From assembly GCA_947385085.1 (NCBI GenBank), contig CANDJN010000027.1:1-30919 (forward strand): a stretch of DNA of 30,919 bases, given 5' to 3'. The notes under the pieces were generated by a model that had not been told where the DNA came from, did no database searches, and worked only from the letters and a program-made list of their open reading frames with translations. The stretch comes from an uncultured Erysipelotrichaceae bacterium. Its GTDB lineage: Bacteria > Bacillota_I > Bacilli_A > Erysipelotrichales > Erysipelotrichaceae. A program made the position numbers and the translations under genes. Every line of letters starts with the position of its first letter. Within the stretch, counting starts at the first letter, position 1. This document shows, in pieces, positions 1 to 7,294 of the stretch.

Positions 1-190
1 ATTATATTTTCAAACTTTTTCATAAAATTGCTTGACTTTTATATAGTTAGCTTTCGTTGCGAAAATAATTTTCATATTAGATTGTAGCATAGCGTCATCG
101 ATCAAGAAAATTTGTTGGTATGCACTGGGGTAAATTATAGCATAGCCAATAAGAAAAAACAATCTGCATTTCCCGTCCGTTCCGCCTATC

Positions 191-268
191 CAGACCGTCA
201 AGGGGCGGGTAGTATTTTTTTCGCAAAGAGCGCGAAAAAATCTCCACCCTTAAACCCTTGACCGTCTG
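191..268. repeat. Interrupted inverted repeat with inner hairpin in GC-richer relic DNA
   Basis: CAGACCGTCAAGGG at 191-204 is matched inverted by CCCTTGACCGTCTG at 255-268, with one central mismatch. Nested inside, ATTTTTTTCGC (214-224) pairs with GCGAAAAAAT (232-241). The block from about 175 to 340 is visibly richer in G+C than the AT-rich DNA on both sides. An 80-codon minus-strand frame (337 to 95) runs through it, but I recognise no family and see no convincing coding signal. A remnant of a mobile element, or a structured RNA or attenuator, are both possible. Confidence 0.4.
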
Positions 269-391
269 CACTACTTCGGCGGCTATCGGTAGGTTTTGCG
301 TCAATAACTCAAAAAAGCACTTGATAAAGCGCTTCATGTCGTACTTTAAAGGATATTACATAATGAGTGATAAAGGATGTAAAAAATGAAA

Positions 392-471
392 TTGATAACG
401 CTTGTTACAGATGGTAACAATACTGTAAAATAACGGATCATTTGTTAGCGCTTGCTTTTAACGCTCTCAAT
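392..471. promoter_or_regulatory. Cluster of three cre-like (LacI/CcpA-type) sites
   Basis: TTGATAACGCTTGTTA (392-407), TTGTTAGCGCTTGCTT (442-457) and TTTTAACGCTCTCAAT (456-471) each partly fit the catabolite-responsive consensus WTGNNARCGNWWWCAW. All keep the central RCG, with two to three mismatches elsewhere. No intact sugar gene follows, so this may be the control region of a lost gene. A very short frame with a good ribosome site (386-433, 15 codons) lies across the first site. Chance matches cannot be excluded. Confidence 0.25.
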
Positions 472-498
472 GTGCTGCAGTTTTTAAACAGCCTTAAG

Positions 499-666
499 AT
501 GATCGAAAGAGAATATTATTTGGTGGAACAAGGAGAAAAGCAATTCTTTGAGCTTGTGACAAGTGAGTTTATTGTGAGTCGCCTTCTTATACAGAAACAG
601 AATGACCACAAGCTTGAAATCGGAGACATGAAATTCAGAAAATGCGATATGGAATTAAAAAAATAA
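499..666 (+). CDS. Possible small hypothetical protein or gene remnant
   Basis: An open frame runs from a TTG at 442 to the stop at 664-666. The first ATG in it is at 499 (55 residues). Neither start has a convincing ribosome binding site. The residues are polar and mixed in charge, ending in a Lys/Glu-rich tail, with no signal peptide or membrane segment. I do not recognise a family. With the degraded DNA upstream, it is as likely to be the 3' end of a broken gene as a functional small protein. Confidence 0.2.
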   Translation: MIEREYYLVEQGEKQFFELVTSEFIVSRLLIQKQNDHKLEIGDMKFRKCDMELKK

Positions 667-743
667 GACTTCGATAGGATTAGGAATCTGCATCGATTTT
701 GAATCAGCGATGGCGTTGCTTTTTAAGGATGGTTTAGGAAACG

Positions 744-1382
744 TTATCGTATGATCAAGCCCAGCAGACGTGCTAATGATAATGCCTGCATTTCTGAAAC
801 AGTGACTCCTTTTAAGTGCTCTACGTTAACCGTAATTCCTTCAATTTCCGATGTTGATAAATCCAAACCTTTTAGTGGAGTATTGATGAATTCCGCTTCT
901 TTTAATTGGCATTCATGAAAGGAAGCATGGGCAAATACACTTTGATTAAAGCTGCTTAATGATAAATCGCTCTGATCAAAGTGAATGTGCTTGAGCTTGG
1001 TTCCGGAAAAGTTCGCATAGCGGGCATTGCTTTGTGTAAAGGTGATATTTACCAATGCACTGCCACTGAAATCACAGCCCATCATGCGGCAATGACGAAA
1101 CTCCACACGATGAATGGCGCCACCCAATAGCTTACAATTAGATAAATCGCTGTTGATAAATATGCAGTCCAATAAATCGAGATTTTCCCATTCACATTCC
1201 GCAAATTCCACATTTTCAAAGATACAGCCATCAAAATGAATGTTTTCCTCATGATGATCGGCAATGAGGCAATTATGAAAATGAATTCCATTTATGTAGG
1301 GGTCTGTTTGAATGAGACGGTTGAGATCCGCTGTCTTTGTCAATTCCATCGGCAATATGGGGGCTTTGATTTGTTTCATCAT
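744..1382 (-). CDS. Pentapeptide-repeat protein
   Basis: A 212-residue protein made almost entirely of pentapeptide repeats of the A(D/N)LXX type, seen as runs such as FDGCIFENVEF, DLSNCKLLGG, ANFSGTKLKH and SFNQSVFAHASF from about residue 33 to 180. These fold into a right-handed quadrilateral beta-helix. The last 30 residues (EGITVNVEHLKGVTVSEMQA) are a non-repeat cap common to Bacillota members. Some relatives, such as Qnr and McbG, mimic DNA and protect gyrase; most have no known role, and I cannot assign one. There is no signal peptide, so it should be cytoplasmic. Two adjacent ATG codons (1382 and 1379) follow an AGAGGTG ribosome site. It stands alone, and a decayed partial copy lies at 2648-2745. 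Confidence 0.85.
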   Translation of the reverse strand: MMKQIKAPILPMELTKTADLNRLIQTDPYINGIHFHNCLIADHHEENIHFDGCIFENVEFAECEWENLDLLDCIFINSDLSNCKLLGGAIHRVEFRHCRMMGCDFSGSALVNITFTQSNARYANFSGTKLKHIHFDQSDLSLSSFNQSVFAHASFHECQLKEAEFINTPLKGLDLSTSEIEGITVNVEHLKGVTVSEMQALSLARLLGLIIR

Positions 1383-1542
1383 ATGCTTACACCTCTTTGT
1401 GTATTATTGTATAATAAAAAGCACTGTTTGAAAAGCGCTGATGATCCTGAATGAATCTTTCTAGGCCTTCACACAGTGAACGGCAATAAGCAGAGTTGGA
1501 AAGTGCTGCGGTAATGATTATATTTATTTCATTTTTAATTTG

Positions 1543-2022
1543 TTAATTTAATACAGCTTTATACCCATTTGTTTTATCGCCGGTAATTGTGACAAAATAT
1601 GTTTCACCAAACCGTGCTTCCCATGAAATGGGCTCCTTAATATATTTGGTGATTTCTTCTGGATATATATTTTCATAATTTGGGTCCACATATTCAGTTA
1701 TAATTCTGAATTGTATTGAAAACGCGACCGTATCGGAAGTACTGTTTAATTGCTGTTTATTCCATACCTGAATGATGTCAGAAGCATTATGCTTAAGTAA
1801 CGATTTATTCGCATTTGATATCCCACCACTGTATTCATGATCATCTGCACGATAATCAAAAACCAATAATCCAATATCTTCTTTTGTTTCTAATTGTATA
1901 TGTAGTGCTATTTCATTATCAGTGGGCACATATTCGCCGAAAGTGATTTGAGTGTATAAAATGAAACCCAAACCCAATAAAACTGCGATCGTCATAACTA
2001 TTACAGTTCTTTTTTTGTTCAT
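1543..2022 (-). CDS. Membrane-anchored small extracytoplasmic protein
   Basis: A 159-residue protein. The N terminus has Lys/Arg at residues 3-5, then a single hydrophobic helix of about 20 residues (VIVMTIAVLLGLGFILY) with no lipobox cysteine, so it is probably a signal anchor. The remaining ~130 residues are hydrophilic and predicted to face outside. AAAGGAGGCTT on the minus strand just before the ATG at 2022 gives a good ribosome site. It begins 19 bases after the stop of the XRE-regulator gene and is probably co-transcribed with it. Such pairs of a helix-turn-helix membrane regulator and a small anchored protein occur in Bacillota, but their function is not known to me. Confidence 0.65.
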   Translation of the reverse strand: MNKKRTVIVMTIAVLLGLGFILYTQITFGEYVPTDNEIALHIQLETKEDIGLLVFDYRADDHEYSGGISNANKSLLKHNASDIIQVWNKQQLNSTSDTVAFSIQFRIITEYVDPNYENIYPEEITKYIKEPISWEARFGETYFVTITGDKTNGYKAVLN

Positions 2023-2041
2023 TTTTGAAAAGCCTCCTGTT

Positions 2042-2551
2042 TTATTCTTTCTTCCGCGTCAAGACAATTCCGGTGATTAAGCCAATAAGGATAATTGGTG
2101 CTACTCTAACAAACAGCCATTCTAATGAGAGAACTGCCACTTTCAGAACAGTGATTTCAGGATCACTATGATCCCACTCCAAGTAAGAACTTCCTAATAG
2201 AAATAACATCGTGAAAATTGCTATTATGATTACACATGTTAAGATTAGCAGACAATGAATAAACTTTCTTCTCGCGCTTTTACGTTGTGCCAGCTGCAAG
2301 TTTATCACCTCCAGTTTAGCGGAGATTGCCTTTAAATCATCTGCCTCTTTTTCCATGACGTTTTCTCCGAGCAACGTGCTAACAGGTGTTTCAAGCACTT
2401 CCGATAGGGAAAGCAACATATCAGAATCAGGAACTGACAAGCCTTGCTCCCATTTAGAAACGGTTTGTCGTACTACGTTCAGTTTGACAGCAAGCTCTTG
2501 TTGGGAAAGTCCTTTTGATTTTCTGATTGCTTTGATATTTTCATTGAGCAT
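2042..2551 (-). CDS. XRE-family helix-turn-helix regulator with two membrane segments
   Basis: An N-terminal Cro/CI-type domain covers about residues 1-60 (KAIRKSKGLSQQELAVKL, then VRQTVSKWEQG). A linker with possible coiled-coil character (about 65-95) follows. Then come two hydrophobic segments (CLLILTCVIIIAIFTMLFLL and FVRVAPIILIGLITGIVL) and a KK-rich end. So this is a DNA-binding protein tethered to the membrane. I chose the ATG at 2551 (169 residues) over an in-frame GTG at 2575 because the promoter at 2587-2615 would start transcription only a few bases before the GTG, and AGAGAGG precedes the ATG, though at a long spacing of about 12 bases. It is probably in an operon with the anchored protein downstream. 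The signal it senses is unknown. Confidence 0.8.
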   Translation of the reverse strand: MLNENIKAIRKSKGLSQQELAVKLNVVRQTVSKWEQGLSVPDSDMLLSLSEVLETPVSTLLGENVMEKEADDLKAISAKLEVINLQLAQRKSARRKFIHCLLILTCVIIIAIFTMLFLLGSSYLEWDHSDPEITVLKVAVLSLEWLFVRVAPIILIGLITGIVLTRKKE

Positions 2552-2586
2552 TAGGGCTAGTATCCTCTCTTTCACTTGTTACTACT

Positions 2587-2615
2587 ATTATAGGCAGGAG
2601 TGCCCATTGCCACAA
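2587..2615 (-). promoter_or_regulatory. Promoter of the XRE regulator operon
   Basis: Read on the minus strand, TTGTGG (2615-2610), a 17-base spacer and a perfect TATAAT (2592-2587). Transcription would start near 2580, which decides the start codon of the regulator gene in favour of the ATG at 2551. Confidence 0.65.
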
Positions 2616-2647
2616 GCAACGCATTTTAACATTCAAGTAAAATGACA

Positions 2648-2745
2648 AGTACAACCATCAAAAAATAAACACGTTCTTCATGATGATTGGCAATGAGACA
2701 ATTATGAAAATGCTTACCGTTTATGTAGGAATCCGTTTGGATAAG
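2648..2745 (-). pseudogene. Relic of a second pentapeptide-repeat gene
   Basis: This stretch matches about 1222-1317, the part of the intact pentapeptide gene encoding roughly residues 22-55. Base identity is about four in five by eye. Read on the minus strand it still encodes IQTDSYINGKHFHNC, against IQTDPYINGIHFHNC in the intact protein, and agreement continues for about 12 more codons. A one- or two-base indel in a T-run near 2668 then breaks the frame, although GATGG(T/C)TGTA homology goes on. A TGA lies just upstream in frame and neither end of the gene is present. It is a dead fragment of a duplicated or paralogous gene. Confidence 0.8.
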
Positions 2746-2781
2746 ATAAGATCATTTCATATTGTTAAGCAATTTTTGACG

Positions 2782-2802
2782 AAAAAGGCGGGTTTCCCGC
2801 CT
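2782..2802 (-). terminator. Rho-independent terminator of the padR-HAAS operon
   Basis: On the minus strand, AGGCGGG, loop AAA, CCCGCCT, followed by a T-run. It is compact and GC-rich. It lies about 180 bases after the HAAS gene stop, leaving a long untranslated tail (2803-2980) in which I recognise nothing. A 96-codon frame through that tail runs across the terminator and is probably spurious. Confidence 0.8.
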
Positions 2803-2980
2803 GATATGGAATCTATGACATCCTTTCTCCTACATGGCTGTTCATGATGCAAGATTACATTTATAATTGAAAAGGATAGCTGCATTTTAATCTGTAACTC
2901 CTTGATTGCTCTATCTTTGGAACGTTGTGAGGTTAAGGTATCGACTGCTTCGATCGTGTTTGTCGTACATTCAACATTGG

Positions 2981-3550
2981 TTAAATTGACATACGCTTCT
3001 TTGCTTCGCCGACACCTGTGATGTAATATACCAGCAATTTCCAACATCCATGCCCAATGAGGTACAGAACGACTCCCATGATAATACTAAGAATAAAAAC
3101 GACTACTGGATTGTCAATTCCGGAAATGCCAATATAGCTGGCGTAGGGAATACTCAAATTCATTAATGCGTTAAGCAATGCGTCAATCAGCTTGACAGCA
3201 CCCATAATAGGAGTGGCGATCGCACATATAACAAATACAGGGGCGCAGATCGCAAGCATCGGAATGACAATCATTCCGGAAAGACTTGCAAGACTGTAAT
3301 AGGCGCAGATTGCAAGTATTCTGTTCCAGCTTAAAGAATTGCTCTTTGTAATCAGATCCTCCAGATAGGCTTTTGCCAATTCTTTGGGATTACCCAACCG
3401 TTCAGTAATTTCTGCTGCGGTTTTTCCATCATTTTGCAATTCAAGAATTTCGCTCTTGATTTCTTTCACAATGTCAACACGCTCGGTTACTGGTAAGGGT
3501 TTCAGATGTTTTTCAATTTTTTCAAGATAGTCAATTAAAATCTTTTCCAT
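2981..3550 (-). CDS. HAAS-domain (DUF1700-like) membrane protein, PadR partner
   Basis: The 189-residue protein begins with a helical HAAS-type domain of about 75 residues (IDYLEKIEKHLKPLP, VKEIKSEILELQNDGKTA, ERLGNPKELAKAYLEDL). Three or four hydrophobic segments follow between about residues 85 and 180. Proteins of this type are encoded directly after PadR-family regulators in Bacillota; the HAAS part is thought to mediate protein contact, and the membrane part may sense envelope state. The ATG at 3550 follows AAAGGAG at nine bases and lies four bases after the padR stop. An earlier in-frame ATG at 3574 would overlap padR and lacks such a site. The DUF4097-type gene often found next is absent. 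Confidence 0.8.
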   Translation of the reverse strand: MEKILIDYLEKIEKHLKPLPVTERVDIVKEIKSEILELQNDGKTAAEITERLGNPKELAKAYLEDLITKSNSLSWNRILAICAYYSLASLSGMIVIPMLAICAPVFVICAIATPIMGAVKLIDALLNALMNLSIPYASYIGISGIDNPVVVFILSIIMGVVLYLIGHGCWKLLVYYITGVGEAKKRMSI

Positions 3551-3554
3551 GGTC

Positions 3555-3887
3555 TTATTCTCCTTTAATTTCATTAATTGAATTTAATAAGTTATCCCAT
3601 TCTTTAGACATAGCAGAAATATATTCAAGTCCCTTGTCTGTAATGGAATAATACTTTCTCGGTGGCAATCCCTCGGCACTTTCCTGCCATGAGGATGAAA
3701 CATATTGTTCTTTCATGAGGCGTCTGAGTAGCGGATAAATTGTATTTTCTTTTGCAGCTAAAATAGGATATTTCTCTAATGTACTGATAATTTCATATCC
3801 ATAGGACGGTCGTTTCTTTATCATTAGCAGAATACAAAACTCAAGTGTTCCTCGTTTGATTTGGGATTTCCAATCACCAATGTTCAT
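3555..3887 (-). CDS. PadR-family transcriptional regulator
   Basis: A 110-residue protein of typical PadR length. Features include QIKRGTLEFCILLMI and PSYGYEIISTLEKY in the first helices, the recognition helix region ENTIYPLLRRLMKEQYV, and the wing-like segment GLPPRKYYSITDKGLEYI. These winged-helix dimers usually repress their own operon and a membrane partner. The ATG at 3887 has an excellent AGGAGGTAC site eight bases before it; the longer open frame back to 3938 would cross the promoter. It is translated just ahead of the HAAS gene with four bases between. Multiple ACAGTAC elements in its promoter suggest autoregulation. Confidence 0.9.
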   Translation of the reverse strand: MNIGDWKSQIKRGTLEFCILLMIKKRPSYGYEIISTLEKYPILAAKENTIYPLLRRLMKEQYVSSSWQESAEGLPPRKYYSITDKGLEYISAMSKEWDNLLNSINEIKGE

Positions 3888-3889
3888 AT

Positions 3890-3986
3890 ACTGTACCTCC
3901 TGCATATACATCGTACCACACAGTACCTTTCGTGTCAACAGTACACCTGAAAAAATGGCAAAACATTTAACAACAGTGGGTACTGT
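3890..3986. promoter_or_regulatory. Candidate PadR operator array
   Basis: ACAGTAC occurs at 3920-3926 and 3938-3944, and its inverse GTACTGT at 3980-3986. A variant ACTGTAC lies at 3890-3896. The two direct copies are 18 bases apart and cover the -35 box edge and the spacer of the padR promoter, where a bound repressor would block polymerase. PadR proteins are known to bind short repeats or inverted repeats of similar ATGT/TACTGT type. Binding by this protein is inferred from position only. Confidence 0.5.
3910..3938 (-). promoter_or_regulatory. padR promoter
   Basis: On the minus strand, a perfect TTGACA (3938-3933), a 17-base spacer and TACGAT (3915-3910), giving a start near 3903 and a short leader before the AGGAGGTAC ribosome site. 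Confidence 0.75.
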
Positions 3987-4150
3987 TTATCAAATTCCTG
4001 TGTTTCTTTATAGAACATGAGCATTGGTCTGTGAAGTTTTATGACATTGTTGGCATAGAGCTAGATGGCAGTATTACGAACCTGGATGAAATGAAGATAC
4101 TCAGAATTTTGCTATTCAATATTCTTTCCTTGCTTTTATCACGTATCTAA
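3971..4150 (+). pseudogene. Probable coding remnant in the padR-tex gap
   Basis: A stop-free frame of 59 codons reads like protein rather than noise: VKFYDIVGIELDGSIT, then NLDEMKILRILLFNIL, ending LLSRI. No start codon with a ribosome site fits (a GTG at 4031 is possible), and the frame is closed upstream by a stop at 3968. I do not recognise the family. It is best described as the 3' remnant of an unidentified gene. The gap otherwise contains the padR operators and the tex promoter. Confidence 0.3.
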
Positions 4151-4206
4151 AAAATAGAAATAGGAATAAAATTGGCGATCGTTAAGGGAGGTTAAATTCT
4201 TGTAGC

Positions 4207-4235
4207 TTGTATTTATGGGCATTTCCTTTTATAAT
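4207..4235 (+). promoter_or_regulatory. tex promoter
   Basis: TTGTAT (4207-4212), a 17-base spacer and TATAAT (4230-4235). The expected start near 4242 leaves a leader of about 34 bases before the tex ATG. Confidence 0.65.
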
Positions 4236-4275
4236 GATGTTTGTGAAAAAGAACATTTTATAGAAAGAGGCATTT

Positions 4276-6429
4276 ATGAAAGAAATTATCAATCCGATCG
4301 CAGCACAGTTAAATGTAAAACCTCATCAGGTTGAGGCGGTCTTAAATTTGTTAGCGGATGGGGCAAGTGTTCCCTTTATTGCCCGTTATCGCAAAGAGAT
4401 GACAGGAGCTTTGGATGAGGAACAAATCCGCATGATACAGGAACAATATGCTTATCAGGTCAATTTGGCGAAGCGCAAGGAGGATGTGCTGCGCTTGATT
4501 GAGGAAAAGGGAAAGCTTACCGAGGAAATCAAGCAGGCGGTGGCTGCCTGCGTAAAGCTCTCACAGGTCGAAGACATTTATCGTCCCTATCAGGAAAAGC
4601 GCAAAACGAGGGCGACAATGGCGATTGCTAAGGGATTGGAGCCATTGGCAAAATGGCTGTTGAGCTGTCCGCAAAGCGGTGATGTAGAGGCGATGGCTGC
4701 TCACTATGTGAATGATCAGGTGGCTGATGTTAATGAAGCCGTTCAGGGCGCAAAGGATATTATCGCGGAAATCATCAGTGATGATGCCAAGGTGCGCGAA
4801 CGCGTCCGCACGGGGATGGAGCGCTATGGGCGCATTGAAACTAAGGAAAAGAAAAAGCACGAGGATGAGCGCAAGGTCTACCAGATGTATTATGATTATA
4901 ATGAGCGATTAGCTACAATCGCGGCGCATCGGGTTATGGCAATTGATCGCGCAGAAAAAGCTAAGGTGATTAACGTATCCATAAACATTGATGATGAACG
5001 GCAGTTAGAATGGATTGAGCATCGCTATACGAAAAAATATCGCAGTGTAAGTGATCCTTATATCAAGGAAGCGATTCAGGACAGCTACCAGCGGTTGATT
5101 TTTCCCAGTGTGGAGCGTGAGATTCGAAGTGAATTAAGCGATAAGGCACATGAACAGTCAATTCAAGTGTTTTCCCAGAACTTGGAGCGTTTATTATTAC
5201 AGAAGCCGATGAAAAACAAGACGGTTTTGGGCTTTGATCCGGCTTTTCGCACCGGTTGTAAATTAGCGGTGATCGACACGACCGGAAAGCTGTTGGAGGT
5301 CAGCGTGATCTATCCACATATGCCCAATGCTAAGGTGAAGGAAGCAGAAAAAACAATGCTGGATTTATTAAAGCGCTATCCGATTGATATTATCGCGATT
5401 GGGAACGGTACGGCGAGTCGGGAAAGCGAGGCTTTTGTGGCAAAGCTGATTCAAACGCATCATTTAAGCGTATCTTATACGATGGTATCGGAAGCAGGGG
5501 CATCGGTATACTCCGCATCCAAATTGGCACGTGAGGAATTTCCGCAGCTGCATGTGGAACAGCGCTCTGCCATCTCGATTGCGCGGCGCATTGTCGATCC
5601 GTTATCGGAACTCATCAAGATTGATCCCCAATCGATCGGTGTTGGACAATACCAGCACGATTTGCCAAGCGCACGTTTGAAAGAGCGATTGGATTTTGTG
5701 GTATCCAAGGCGGTGAATCGCGTTGGGGTCAACGTGAACACAGCATCTGCGGAATTACTGAAAAATGTATCGGGACTTACTGCGGCTACGGCAAAATCCA
5801 TCGTGAATTACCGCAACGAGCATGGAGCGATTCACTCGCGCAGTGAGTTGAAAAGCATTCCGAAAATCGGTGCGAAGTCATTTGAACAAGCGGCCGGATT
5901 CTTGCGCATTGAGGATGGTGAGGAATGGCTGGATCGCACCTCGCTGCACCCGGAAAGCTATGCTTTGACAAGACAGCTACTGGACTATTTGCAGCTGACA
6001 CCCGCGCAGGTTGGCAGCGATGCGGCAACACAGGCAGTAGGTGAGGTTAACGCAACGGATTTGGCGGAACAATTTCACAGCGATCCCTATACGGTTCAGG
6101 ATATTCTGGATGTTCTTTGCGTGCCGTTTCGGGATTATCGCGATCGTTATGACGCTCCGATCTTGCGCAGTGACGTATTGGAATTAAGTGATTTGCATAT
6201 CGGCGATGAATTAGAAGGTGTAGCACGCAATGTTGTGGATTTTGGGGTGTTTGTGGATATTGGACTTCACGAGGACGGCTTGGTACATATCTCCAAGATG
6301 AGCCGTCAGCGTGTTGCCCATCCCGGTGAACTCGTATCCGTGGGCGATATTCTTAAGGTTTATGTGATTGGTATTGATGAAGTTAAACAGAAGGTACAGC
6401 TTTCCTTACTGCCATACGGGAATCGCTGA
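4276..6429 (+). CDS. tex: Tex-family RNA-binding transcription accessory protein
   Basis: A 717-residue protein with the full Tex domain order. The N-terminal helical Tex domain contains GASVPFIARYRKEMTGALDEE. A YqgF-type RNase-H fold begins about residue 316 (VLGFDPAFRTGCKLAVID, with D321). Helix-hairpin-helix repeats occupy about 486-545 (NVNTASAELLKNVSGL, IPKIGAKSFEQAAGFLRI), and an S1 RNA-binding domain about 642-712 (VDFGVFVDIGLHEDGLVHIS). Tex is a conserved cytoplasmic nucleic-acid-binding protein that affects transcription and stress tolerance; no enzyme activity is firmly established. The length is close to that of B. subtilis YdcI and E. coli YhgF. AGAGG precedes the ATG by five bases. 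The DeoR-family gene follows after 48 bases with no terminator visible, so the two are probably co-transcribed. Confidence 0.95.
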   Translation: MKEIINPIAAQLNVKPHQVEAVLNLLADGASVPFIARYRKEMTGALDEEQIRMIQEQYAYQVNLAKRKEDVLRLIEEKGKLTEEIKQAVAACVKLSQVEDIYRPYQEKRKTRATMAIAKGLEPLAKWLLSCPQSGDVEAMAAHYVNDQVADVNEAVQGAKDIIAEIISDDAKVRERVRTGMERYGRIETKEKKKHEDERKVYQMYYDYNERLATIAAHRVMAIDRAEKAKVINVSINIDDERQLEWIEHRYTKKYRSVSDPYIKEAIQDSYQRLIFPSVEREIRSELSDKAHEQSIQVFSQNLERLLLQKPMKNKTVLGFDPAFRTGCKLAVIDTTGKLLEVSVIYPHMPNAKVKEAEKTMLDLLKRYPIDIIAIGNGTASRESEAFVAKLIQTHHLSVSYTMVSEAGASVYSASKLAREEFPQLHVEQRSAISIARRIVDPLSELIKIDPQSIGVGQYQHDLPSARLKERLDFVVSKAVNRVGVNVNTASAELLKNVSGLTAATAKSIVNYRNEHGAIHSRSELKSIPKIGAKSFEQAAGFLRIEDGEEWLDRTSLHPESYALTRQLLDYLQLTPAQVGSDAATQAVGEVNATDLAEQFHSDPYTVQDILDVLCVPFRDYRDRYDAPILRSDVLELSDLHIGDELEGVARNVVDFGVFVDIGLHEDGLVHISKMSRQRVAHPGELVSVGDILKVYVIGIDEVKQKVQLSLLPYGNR

Positions 6430-6477
6430 AATGAGCGATGGTATACAGGAAAAGCAAGAGGATGAAACGAGGTTAGG

Positions 6478-7218
6478 ATGATGGTCGCAAGCGAACGAAA
6501 AAAATACATACTCGGGAAATTAAACTCCAATGGTATTGTCAATGTACGAGAAACAGCACAGGAGCTGAATTTACATGAAACCACGATCCGCCGTGATCTG
6601 GAAAAGCTGGAAAGAGAAGGACGATTAACGCGCATCTATGGCGGCGCCACCTTAAATGATGACAGTGTGGAATTAACGATGACGCAAAAGATGTTTTTGA
6701 ATTTCGAGGCAAAAAAAGAGGTGTGCCGTCGCGCCTGTGAGCTTGTCCATGACGGCGACTGCATCTTTATTGACGGTGGTACCACCACGTATTCCATGAT
6801 TGATTTCCTCGCTTCCAAGAAAATTCAGATTGTGACGCACAGCGATTTGATTATCCGCAGAATCAAGAAATGCGAAGCGCAGATTATTACAATCGGCGGT
6901 AAATACTTGCCGCACTATAATATGAGTGTTGGGGCAACGGCAATGAATGAGGTTGGATCGTATCATTATGATCATTGCTTTTTGGGCTGCGTCGGCATCA
7001 ATGCGCAGGATTTGATTTCCTATACCTCAGAGGCGGAGACGCTGGATGTGAAGCGTACAGCGATGCAAAACAGCGATCATGCGTATTTGTTAATTGACGC
7101 CAGCAAGTGGAATGTAAAAGGATTTTGTAAGTTTGCCCACCTGGATGAATTTGATAAAGTATTCTGTAATGCCTTTGATGATTATGACGGGCATATTGCC
7201 AATTTAGAGCTTGTGTAA
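6478..7218 (+). CDS. DeoR-family transcriptional regulator, probable regulator of deoC
   Basis: A 246-residue DeoR/GlpR-type protein. An N-terminal winged helix covers about residues 1-60 (ERKKYILGKLNSNGIVNVRE, then LHETTIRRDLEKLEREGRL, ending RIYGGA). A DeoR C-terminal sensor domain of the phosphosugar-isomerase fold follows (CIFIDGGTTTYSMIDFL at about 92-108, YTSEAETLDVKRTAM, LLIDASKW). Such proteins repress sugar or nucleoside genes and respond to a phosphorylated sugar. The location directly before deoC makes deoxyribose 5-phosphate or a related sugar phosphate the likely ligand (inference). Two ATGs, 6478 and 6481, follow ACGAGG; the second gives the better spacing. No own promoter is evident, so it likely shares the tex transcript. 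Confidence 0.9.
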   Translation: MMVASERKKYILGKLNSNGIVNVRETAQELNLHETTIRRDLEKLEREGRLTRIYGGATLNDDSVELTMTQKMFLNFEAKKEVCRRACELVHDGDCIFIDGGTTTYSMIDFLASKKIQIVTHSDLIIRRIKKCEAQIITIGGKYLPHYNMSVGATAMNEVGSYHYDHCFLGCVGINAQDLISYTSEAETLDVKRTAMQNSDHAYLLIDASKWNVKGFCKFAHLDEFDKVFCNAFDDYDGHIANLELV

Positions 7219-7245
7219 TAATAACAAAAATAATATTTTTGACGA

Positions 7246-7294
7246 AACGAGCAAAAACGAGCAAAAACGATTGACAACGAGCGATATGCTCGTT
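7246..7294. promoter_or_regulatory. Probable DeoR operator: phased half-sites plus palindrome
   Basis: AACGAGC appears at 7246-7252, 7256-7262 and 7276-7282, with the degenerate AACGATT at 7266-7272, so four units are spaced exactly 10 bp, one helical turn. The last unit forms the left arm of a perfect palindrome, AACGAGCGATATGCTCGTT, at 7276-7294, which covers the entire spacer of the deoC promoter. DeoR/GlpR proteins commonly use repeated and inverted half-sites. Assignment to the adjacent regulator rests on position. Confidence 0.75.

Noticed and set aside
10..337. Two minus-strand frames (63 and 80 codons) at the left edge
   Set aside because: They overlap each other, lack good ribosome sites and show no recognisable family; the DNA is better described as a folded relic.
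706..724. Possible terminator AGCGA-TGGCG-TTGCT plus T's
   Set aside because: The stem is only five pairs with a G-U, and the supposed gene before it is doubtful.
2757..3047. 96-codon minus-strand frame after the HAAS gene
   Set aside because: It overlaps the real HAAS gene end, has no ribosome site and runs through a clear terminator hairpin at 2782-2802.
6465..6471. AACGAGG near the DeoR-family start as an autoregulatory operator
   Set aside because: A single half-site with one mismatch, overlapping the ribosome site; too weak without a partner.
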